Below are positions 57,904-64,000 of a stretch of DNA of 64,000 nt, in pieces. Position 1 is the first letter of the stretch. Each line of letters starts with the position of its first letter. Both the position numbers and the translations under genes were made by a program. The notes beneath the pieces were generated by a model that made no database searches, was not told the DNA's origin, and saw nothing but the letters and a program-made list of their open reading frames with translations. This stretch comes from Candidatus Eiseniibacteriota bacterium. GTDB lineage: Bacteria > Eisenbacteria > RBG-16-71-46 > CAIMUX01. Where the stretch lies: NCBI GenBank assembly GCA_020633975.1, contig JACKCR010000002.1, forward strand, positions 682,001 to 746,000, given 5' to 3'.

Positions 57904-60824
57904 GCAAAGGGGCTACGGGGCGTGTCGCCCAGACCCCGATGATGGCGCAGTACCTCCGGGCCAAAGCGGAGCACCCGGACGCCATCCTTCTCTTCCGGAT
58001 GGGTGACTTCTACGAGACGTTCTTCGAGGACGCCGAGGTCCTGTCGCGCGTCACGTCGATCGTCCTCACGAGCCGAAACGCCGGCGACCCGGATCCGATT
58101 CCGCTCGCGGGATTCCCGTGGCACAGCGCCGAAGGCCACATCGCAAAGCTGCTCGCCGCAGGCTACCGCGTCGCAATCTGCGAGCAAGTCGAAGAGCCAG
58201 GTGCGGGGAAGAAGCTACTGGAGCGGAAGGTCGTCGAGGTGTTGTCCCCCGGCACTGCTCTTGCCGACTCGCAGCTCGACGCATCGGCGAACAACTACCT
58301 CGTAGCGCTCCACGCGGACGGGGACCGGTTCGGAATTGCGATCGGCGACGTGTCGACCGGCGAACTCTGGCTCGGTGATCTCTCCGAGAGCGACGCGGAA
58401 GAAGAGATCGTCCGCACCCAACCCGCAGAGATCCTCTGGACCTCCGATACGCACGAGCGGGTGCAGCGTTGGCTCGTCCGCCTCGAACGCAGTCCGTTCC
58501 AAACCGAGCTCGACGTATGGCGGTTCGGAAAGGAGAAGGGGCGCCGCGCGCTCGAGGATCATCTCGGAGTGGCGACGCTCGACGGCTTCGAGTGCGGTGA
58601 CCTGGGGCCCGGACTCGCGGCCGGTGGTGCGCTGCTCGAGTACGTGCGCGCGCAGAAGCAGTCCGAACTTCGTCACTGGAACCGGATCCGACGCCTTCGT
58701 CCCGGGGCCGGGCTCGTGCTCGACGAATCCACGCTTCGGTCTCTCGAGATCCTCGATCCGATGCCGGGGGCGACGCGCGAAGCGACGCTCGTTCACGTGC
58801 TCGACCGAACCCGCACAGCTTCGGGAGCACGCCGTCTGCGGCAGGAGCTGAGGCGACCCTCGACCGACCGGAACGAGATCCTGAGGCGTCAGGACGCAAT
58901 CGAAGCGCTCCGTCCGGAAGCGGCGCGGGGACGGCTACGGGATGCCCTTGGCCACACTGCGGACGTCGAGCGGATTCTGGCCCGGCTGCACTGCCAACGC
59001 GTCTCGCCGCGGGACCTCGGCGCACTCCGGTCCACGTTGCTCTACATCCCCGAGATCACCGAACTGATCGACGAACTCGACCCGACCCGCGACATCCTCC
59101 CTTGGATCGAAGGAGATCCCGAGGATGGGGGCATCGAACCGGGAGACGAGAGCGAAGCCTTCCGCGCCGGACGGCTCGGGCGCGAGCTCGACGCTGCTCT
59201 CGCGGACGAGCTCCCTTCCGGGCTCGGAGACGGCGGTGTCTTCCGCGACAGCTGGGACGAGACACTCGCGGAGTCCCGCTCTCTCGCGCGCGACGCGAAA
59301 GGCTGGATCGCTCGTCTGCAGCAGAAGGAGCGCGAAGAGACGGGGATCCCGAACCTCAAGGTCGGTTTCAATCGAGTCTTCGGGTACTTCCTCGAAGTGA
59401 CCAAGGCGCAACACGACAAGGTGCCGGATCACTACCAGCGGAAGCAGACTCTCGTCTCGGCCGAACGCTACATCACTCCCGAGCTGAAGGAGTTCGAGGA
59501 GAAGGTGCTGGGGGCGGAAGAGACCGCAGTACGGCGCGAGAGGGAGCTCTGGAACGCTCTCGTCGCGCGGATCAGCGAGGAGACGACCGTACTCCAGTCG
59601 CTTTCTCGCCAAATCGCGGCGCTCGACTTCCTCCAATCGCTCGCCGACGTTTCCATGCGCGGCGCATGGGTGCGCCCTGAGATCGAAGAGGGGCCGATCC
59701 TCGAACTCGAAGACGCCCGGCATCCCGTGGTCGAACGCGCAATCGGGTCGGACCGGTTCATCGCGAACGACACGCACCTCGACCGCGAGGAGCGGCAGCT
59801 CGCGATCCTCACCGGTCCCAACATGGCGGGAAAGTCGACCTTCCTCCGCCAAGTCGGACTCCTCGTCGTCCTCGCGCAGATCGGATGTTACCTTCCGGTC
59901 ACTTCGGCCAAGGTCGGGCTGTGCGACCGTGTCTTCACTCGAGTGGGCGCGCAGGACTCGCTCGCGCGTGGCCAGTCCACCTTCCTTCTCGAGATGGTGG
60001 AGACGAGCCGGATCCTCCATCACGCTACCGAGCGCAGCCTCGTCCTCCTCGACGAAGTCGGACGCGGTACGTCCACCTACGACGGCCTCGCGATCGCCTG
60101 GGCCGTCGCCGAGGCCATCTCCGCAGAAGGAACGCCTCGTCCGCGCACCATCTTCGCGACTCACTTCCACGAACTCACCATCCTGGCGGATCGACGTCCG
60201 GGTGTGCACAACCTCAACGTCCAGGTGAAGGAATGGGGCGACGAGATCGTGTTCGTCCGCAAGGTCGTGCCCGGTGGCGCGGACCGCAGCTACGGAATCC
60301 ACGTCGCCCAGCTCGCCGGGATCCCGGACGAAGTGATCGGACGGGCGAGAGAAGTTCTGGCCGAACTCGAGCACGAGGGGCGGAACCGGTCCGCCCGGGT
60401 CGCCCCAGGCAGCTCGGTGCGCGGTTCCTCGCCAGGCACTCCGGGCGGTCCTTCACCCACGGCTGGGCTGAGCGCTCCGGGTGGCCCGTCGCCGGCCACG
60501 CGGTCCAGCGCTCCGGACGGCGCACCGCTGGAACGTTCGGGGGACGTCGGGGTAGACCTCTCGGGCTCTCCGGCTGGCTCCACACGCAACGCGCCCGGTG
60601 GCGCTTCGCCGGGTGCTTCCTCCGGTGCCTCGGGCGGCGCAGGTGAGCCCGGGGTCCCTCGCCAGGGCGGGGTTCGGTCGCAGCTCTCGCTCTTCGCCCC
60701 TCCGGAGCCGGAGTGGGTCCGGGAGCTCCGGAGGCTCGACCTCGATCGGCTCGCCCCGATCCAAGCGTGGGAGCTGCTCAGGCGCTGGCAGTCGGAAGCC
60801 GAAGGAGGAGAAGGGGGCGGATGA
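57900..60824 (+). CDS. mutS: DNA mismatch repair protein MutS with extra Pro/Gly/Ser linker
   Basis: Mismatch sensor of methyl-directed-type repair, 974 residues. The mismatch-binding Phe-x-Glu is in RMGDFYETFFEDAE near residue 38; core and clamp regions follow; the ATPase has Walker A TGPNMAGKSTFLRQ near residue 645, Walker B LVLLDEVGRGTSTYDG and FATHFHELT. After the ATPase there is a Pro/Gly/Ser/Ala-rich spacer (about 835-925) before the conserved C-terminal motif QLSLF and the tetramer-type helix PIQAWELLRRWQ. The ATG at 57900 overlaps the SPOR stop (ATGA). Confidence 0.96.
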   Translation: MSKGATGRVAQTPMMAQYLRAKAEHPDAILLFRMGDFYETFFEDAEVLSRVTSIVLTSRNAGDPDPIPLAGFPWHSAEGHIAKLLAAGYRVAICEQVEEPGAGKKLLERKVVEVLSPGTALADSQLDASANNYLVALHADGDRFGIAIGDVSTGELWLGDLSESDAEEEIVRTQPAEILWTSDTHERVQRWLVRLERSPFQTELDVWRFGKEKGRRALEDHLGVATLDGFECGDLGPGLAAGGALLEYVRAQKQSELRHWNRIRRLRPGAGLVLDESTLRSLEILDPMPGATREATLVHVLDRTRTASGARRLRQELRRPSTDRNEILRRQDAIEALRPEAARGRLRDALGHTADVERILARLHCQRVSPRDLGALRSTLLYIPEITELIDELDPTRDILPWIEGDPEDGGIEPGDESEAFRAGRLGRELDAALADELPSGLGDGGVFRDSWDETLAESRSLARDAKGWIARLQQKEREETGIPNLKVGFNRVFGYFLEVTKAQHDKVPDHYQRKQTLVSAERYITPELKEFEEKVLGAEETAVRRERELWNALVARISEETTVLQSLSRQIAALDFLQSLADVSMRGAWVRPEIEEGPILELEDARHPVVERAIGSDRFIANDTHLDREERQLAILTGPNMAGKSTFLRQVGLLVVLAQIGCYLPVTSAKVGLCDRVFTRVGAQDSLARGQSTFLLEMVETSRILHHATERSLVLLDEVGRGTSTYDGLAIAWAVAEAISAEGTPRPRTIFATHFHELTILADRRPGVHNLNVQVKEWGDEIVFVRKVVPGGADRSYGIHVAQLAGIPDEVIGRAREVLAELEHEGRNRSARVAPGSSVRGSSPGTPGGPSPTAGLSAPGGPSPATRSSAPDGAPLERSGDVGVDLSGSPAGSTRNAPGGASPGASSGASGGAGEPGVPRQGGVRSQLSLFAPPEPEWVRELRRLDLDRLAPIQAWELLRRWQSEAEGGEGGG

Positions 60825-60863
60825 CACGCCGCGACCACCCCCTCGCAGGAACCAGGCGCGCTT

Positions 60864-60872
60864 TGCTACGAT
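60864..60872 (+). promoter_or_regulatory. Putative extended -10 for the small lipoprotein
   Basis: TTGC followed by TACGAT (60867-60872) about 25 bases before the ATG at 60898, preceded by no clear -35. A ribosome site GGGGAGGG follows at 60883-60890. Confidence 0.35.
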
Positions 60873-60897
60873 GAGAGACGTCGGGGAGGGAGAGACC

Positions 60898-61338
60898 ATG
60901 AACGCCAAGACAACGTGCGGATGGATCGTCATCGCCAGTCTTCTTGGAGCGGCCGGCTGCTCCAAGCAGGTGACCGTGCTCGAGTCCGACCTCGACCCTG
61001 GTCGGTCGTATGAGTCGGTTGAGATCTCGACCCGAGCCGGCGCCTATCATTTCGATCGGGTCCTCGTCACTCCGGACTCCCTCGTCGGGGAGTACACCGT
61101 CGAGGTGCAACGGCAGAGTGCGAGGGACGGAGTCTACTTCGAGGACATCTCCCGGAAGCGGGCCGTCGGTCGAGACGAAGTGCTGTCGCTCAGCACCCGC
61201 CAGCAGGACGCAGAGCGAACGCTCTTCTTCGGGATCGGAGTGACCGCGTTCGGACTGCTCCTCAACAACCTCTTCGACCAGTCCCTCGGTATCGGCGGGG
61301 GAGGCGGCGCGGCGGTCAAGTCGGATCCCAACGGCTAG
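60898..61338 (+). CDS. Small lipoprotein of unknown function
   Basis: A 146-residue lipoprotein; the lipobox LLGAAGC gives Cys21. It has two short beta-rich regions (VEISTRAGAYHFDRVLVTPDSL and YTVEVQRQSARDGVYFED) and a C-terminal hydrophobic stretch (TLFFGIGVTAFGLLLNNLF) followed by a Gly-rich tail. No family was recognised. It directly precedes an Omp85 protein (the next GTG overlaps its last base), so it may be a partner of that barrel. Confidence 0.72.
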   Translation: MNAKTTCGWIVIASLLGAAGCSKQVTVLESDLDPGRSYESVEISTRAGAYHFDRVLVTPDSLVGEYTVEVQRQSARDGVYFEDISRKRAVGRDEVLSLSTRQQDAERTLFFGIGVTAFGLLLNNLFDQSLGIGGGGGAAVKSDPNG

Positions 61339-62690
61339 TGGGCCAGAGACGATTGCGTGTCGGATTCGGGGGCCGGGCCGGAGCCGTCGCGCTCGCGGCT
61401 GCCGTTCTCTCCGTAGCCGCACCCCATCGACTCGTCGCTGAAACCACGAATGCGGAAACGACGAGAGCGGTCTCCGACTCGAGCGAAGCTCGGCTCTGGG
61501 TCGATCGTCCGATCGAAGTGATAGAGGTCTCCGGCCTCGGACGTACCCGCGAGTTCGTCATCCGTCGGGAGCTGCGCGCAGAGTCCGGATCCCCGGTCGA
61601 CTGGTCCGCGGTGGAGTCGGACCGACTGCGTCTCCTCGACACCGGCTTGTTCGCGGACGTCCGCACCGAAGTTCGCCGGGACTCCGCCGAGGGCCGTCCG
61701 GTGCTCACCTACACACTGGAAGAACGCTTCGCCTTCGCGCTTCTACCTCTTCTCGAGTACGACCCCGAAGAGGGCTGGAGCTATGGGGTCTACTTCGCGG
61801 ACCGAAACTTCCGGGGCCGGGCGGAACGACTCTCCGCTCGTGGTGCTTGGGGCGAGAGACGCGGCGCCGCCGTCGGGTATGGCGTCCCGTGGGTGGCCGG
61901 ACGGCGGATCGGGCTCGGGGTCAGTCTCTTCATCTCCGATTCGGAGAAGTCGACGGAACGGATCCGGCAGCGGAAGTACGGTGTGGCCTGGAGCGTCTCT
62001 CCGGCCCGGGACTACCAACGTCGCGCCACCCTTTTCGGTGGGCAGGAGCAAGCGAGAACCCGTCCGATCGACGAGCTGGATCCCGAAGCGCCCCCGCGAG
62101 AGTCAGAAGATCATCGCTGGCTCGGCCTCCAACTCTCGCTCGACACCCGCGAGTACCGTGTGCAGGCACGACGGGGGCAAGTCCTGCGTGTCGCCACGAC
62201 CCAACACGGTGGGTTTCTCGGCGGCGACGCGGAGTTCGTCCGCTACAACCTGGACGGGATGCTCGTACTGCCCACGCCCGGGAACACGGCACTGTCGCTT
62301 GCTTCGAGGGCCGCGCTCTCGGACGGACACGTACCGACCTACCTTCGGCAGAGCCTCGGTGGCGTGAACACGCTACGTGGCTTCTCGCAGGGTGAGTTCG
62401 GCGGAGAGAGCCGATGGATCGGCTGGGCGGAACTGCGGGTGCCCGTGCTGTCGAAGCGGACCTATCGTGCGTACGGCCGCACGTTCGATCTCGCAGTGGA
62501 TCTGACCGCGTTCACCGACGTGGGCGCGATCTGGGACGGCGGCGCCCTGCTGCGTGGAGAGGCCCGAGAGCGGTGGGGAGGCGGCGGCGGCATTGCGCTC
62601 ATCATGCCGTGGGTCGACATCGCGCGGATCGAGGTGGCGACGAACGGAGACCGCGTCGAGTTCTACGCGGTGAGCGGGCTTCGTTTGTAG
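61338..62690 (+). CDS. Omp85/BamA-like outer-membrane protein with one POTRA domain
   Basis: A 450-residue protein with a signal peptide (ends RLVAET), one POTRA domain (about 60-135: IEVIEVSGLGRTREFVIRRELR ... DTGLFADVRTEV) and an Omp85 barrel carrying the conserved lid-lock motif LRGFSQGEFGGE and the C-terminal strand ending SGLRL. BamA has five POTRA domains and TamA three, so this is a reduced member, as seen in some FCB and Patatin-linked Omp85 subfamilies. GTG 61338 overlaps the lipoprotein stop. The two probably act together in outer-membrane insertion or export. Confidence 0.85.
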   Translation: MGQRRLRVGFGGRAGAVALAAAVLSVAAPHRLVAETTNAETTRAVSDSSEARLWVDRPIEVIEVSGLGRTREFVIRRELRAESGSPVDWSAVESDRLRLLDTGLFADVRTEVRRDSAEGRPVLTYTLEERFAFALLPLLEYDPEEGWSYGVYFADRNFRGRAERLSARGAWGERRGAAVGYGVPWVAGRRIGLGVSLFISDSEKSTERIRQRKYGVAWSVSPARDYQRRATLFGGQEQARTRPIDELDPEAPPRESEDHRWLGLQLSLDTREYRVQARRGQVLRVATTQHGGFLGGDAEFVRYNLDGMLVLPTPGNTALSLASRAALSDGHVPTYLRQSLGGVNTLRGFSQGEFGGESRWIGWAELRVPVLSKRTYRAYGRTFDLAVDLTAFTDVGAIWDGGALLRGEARERWGGGGGIALIMPWVDIARIEVATNGDRVEFYAVSGLRL

Positions 62691-62699
62691 GACAGACGA

Positions 62700-62734
62700 A
62701 ACGCGGTGACGCGTCTCTCGACGGTCACCGCGTT
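62700..62734. terminator. Bidirectional hairpin between convergent genes
   Basis: AACGCGGTGAC (62700-62710) pairs with GTCACCGCGTT (62724-62734), 11 base pairs, around a 13-base loop. It lies 10 bases after the Omp85 stop and 24 bases from the end of the - strand TPR gene, so it can serve both. T runs are short on either side. Confidence 0.7.
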
Positions 62735-62758
62735 CTCATGGGGTCGGCGGACGACGGT

Positions 62759-63700
62759 CTACTGGCCTCCCGCTGCCTCCTCGGCCTGCTTCTTCTTCTT
62801 GTCCAGGTACTCGCGAATCGTGGTCGCGTTCGTCTTCGCCTTCTTCCGGTCCTTGAAGCTGCCGTCTGCGGCGGCGGCGTCGTAGTGCTCGAGGGCGAGC
62901 TGGTCGTTCTTCAGCTGGTTGTAGTAGATCCCGGCGAGCATGTAGTGGGCCTTGCCGTTCTTGGGATCTAGGGCCAATGCCTGATCGAGGCTCTTCACCG
63001 CGTCCTGGTACTTCTTCATCTTCTGGTAGACGACGGCAGAGTTGAAGTGCGGAGTGTCTTCCTTCGGCTTGAGCTCGGACGCCTTCTCGTAAGCGGCGAG
63101 GGCTCCCTTGTAGTCTTCAGCGCGGCTGCACATCGTGCCGAGGGAGATCGCGGCAGAGTAGGTCCGGCCATCTTTCGGAGCCTTGTTCATCGCGCGCTGG
63201 AATGCGGCGATCACCTTTGGAAGGTCCGCTGGGTCCGGGTACGCCTTGCTCGCGGCGTCGGCGGCGAAGAAGTAGAGGTCGACGTTCGTCGAGTCCGCGG
63301 CGATCGCCTTGTCGTAGGCGCCGACTGCCTGCTTCGGCTGGCCGCCACGGAGGAGGGCGTCCGCGCGGAGACGGAGGACGTTCTTGTTGCCTGGGTCCAG
63401 CTCGAGCGTCTTGCCGAAGTGCTCCGCCGCTTTGCCGAACTGACCGAGGTTCTGGTAGACGAGCCCGAGGTTGTAGTGAGCATCCTTGTACTTCGGGTCG
63501 ATCTCGAGGGCGGCCTCGAACTTCGTCTTCGCGAGGTCGTAGTTGCCCGAGGTCGCCGCTTCGAGTCCGGCGTTGTACGCCTCGGCCAACGCGGGATCGA
63601 CGGCCTGCGCTTGTACCCGGGTCACAGCTCCCGAACCGAGTAGAAGAGTGGCGGCGATGCCGAAGAGCATCATCTGGTGGAGGGTCTTCCGAATCGTCAC
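62759..63700 (-). CDS. Exported tetratricopeptide-repeat protein
   Basis: The only - strand gene seen. It is 313 residues: a signal peptide (TIRKTLHQMMLFGIAATLLLG, cleavage near VQAQA), then five to six TPR units such as AYNAGLEAATSGNYDLAKTKF, AHYNLGLVYQNLGQFGKAAEHF and AHYMLAGIYYNQLKNDQLAL, and a lysine-rich end (EYLDKKKKQAEEAAGGQ). GTG 63700 is preferred because GAGGAG lies correctly upstream; an upstream ATG at 63763 would add an uncharacteristic leader. It is probably a periplasmic scaffold; no partner is evident. Confidence 0.8.
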   Translation of the reverse strand: MTIRKTLHQMMLFGIAATLLLGSGAVTRVQAQAVDPALAEAYNAGLEAATSGNYDLAKTKFEAALEIDPKYKDAHYNLGLVYQNLGQFGKAAEHFGKTLELDPGNKNVLRLRADALLRGGQPKQAVGAYDKAIAADSTNVDLYFFAADAASKAYPDPADLPKVIAAFQRAMNKAPKDGRTYSAAISLGTMCSRAEDYKGALAAYEKASELKPKEDTPHFNSAVVYQKMKKYQDAVKSLDQALALDPKNGKAHYMLAGIYYNQLKNDQLALEHYDAAAADGSFKDRKKAKTNATTIREYLDKKKKQAEEAAGGQ

Positions 63701-63745
63701 GTTCTCGGTCTCCTCTGTTCGTCCAGCCCAACTCGCTCGCGGCAC

Positions 63746-63773
63746 GCTATCACCCACGTTCATTCCAGGTCAA
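63746..63773 (-). promoter_or_regulatory. Putative promoter for the - strand TPR gene
   Basis: On the - strand TTGACC (63773-63768) is followed after 16 bases by GATAGC (63751-63746), about 45 bases before the GTG at 63700. The region also has to serve the divergent gene that starts at 63822. Confidence 0.4.
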
Positions 63774-63821
63774 CCGCGCGCGCCGCACTGAGATAGACAC
63801 ACATGGGACGCGGCAGGTCAC

Positions 63822-64000
63822 ATGATGAGAACACCGACCATCCTCTCCGGTTTCCTCGGCCGTAACCGCAACGTACTTGCGGGCCTCCAAGCCCCTGTGG
63901 CTGGGCGACATTCAAATGGCTGCACTCGACCGTGGTTCGAGGCCGCGTTCTCCCGCTTCTACGCGGATCTCTATGCCCACCGGGATACGGCCGAGGCGGA
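63822..64000 (+). CDS. Start of a probable SAM-dependent methyltransferase, cut off by window end
   Basis: The frame stays open from ATG 63822 (or 63825) to the last base, 59 codons. After a short basic leader it reads WFEAAFSRFYADLYAHRDTAEA, which resembles the opening of class I methyltransferases (yD-x-FYadLYahRd-type). The AdoMet-binding motif would lie beyond the window, so the call depends on this short stretch. It is divergent from the TPR gene. No strong ribosome site was seen (CAGGTC). Confidence 0.5.
   Translation, partial: MMRTPTILSGFLGRNRNVLAGLQAPVAGRHSNGCTRPWFEAAFSRFYADLYAHRDTAEA

Noticed and set aside
1-64000. CRISPR array, insertion sequence, rRNA operon or prophage
   Set aside because: No regularly spaced direct repeats with unique spacers, no transposase or integrase motif, no terminal inverted repeats and no rRNA-like sequence were recognised.

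Overview
The window is GC-rich bacterial chromosome, gene-dense and almost entirely on the + strand; only one confident gene (a TPR protein at 62759-63700) lies on the - strand. The organism is Gram-negative: it has LolA, BamD, an Omp85 protein, a TonB-dependent receptor, several signal-peptide beta-barrels and lipoproteins with clear lipoboxes. The mix of a PorV/PorQ-type protein, a secreted protein with a FlgD-like sorting-type C-terminus, a GWxTD-domain protein, a b558-type SdhC and dockerin-like repeats points to the FCB side of the bacteria (Eisenbacteria-, Gemmatimonadota- or Latescibacterota-like). That is inference from gene content, not a placement. No IS element, prophage, CRISPR array or rRNA was seen.

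Layout. 1-4215: end of a PTS IID gene, then HPr, enzyme I and a phosphoglucose/phosphomannose isomerase. 4392-11342: ftsK, lolA, rimO, an unknown exported protein, bamD. 11339-17994: nadD, polA, coaE, prfB (with a canonical programmed frameshift) and a phosphohexomutase. 18182-29214: an envelope/export block comprising a haem-type lipoprotein, an outer-membrane barrel, a large TonB receptor, a secreted calcium-repeat protein, a PorV-like barrel and a GWxTD protein. 29455-32026: pgk, tpiA, secG and tRNA-Leu(GAG). 32036-36695: an SGNH-type protein and the sdhCAB operon. 36777-42839: a sensor kinase and sigma-54 activator pair, a coiled-coil exported protein, a beta-barrel and a PrcB-like lipoprotein. 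43303-43878: a small secreted dockerin-like protein with its own strong terminator. 44099-54529: scpA, scpB, rluB, a chorismate mutase with a decayed prephenate dehydratase, hisC, aroA, cmk, plsC and rpsA. 54952-60824: a lapA/lapB-like pair, a SPOR protein and mutS. 60898-62690: a small lipoprotein and a one-POTRA Omp85 protein. The last bases open a probable methyltransferase.

Most operons are translationally coupled through 4-base ATGA/GTGA/TTGA overlaps, and GTG or TTG starts are common. Many housekeeping proteins carry unusual low-complexity additions (enzyme I, FtsK, ScpB, MutS, the SPOR protein, the GWxTD protein). The observations most worth following are: the loss of the prephenate dehydratase active-site motifs in the P-protein, the scpB/rluB overprinted overlap, the haem-type lipoprotein/barrel pair with the neighbouring export locus, and the small dockerin-like protein with a 463-base leader.
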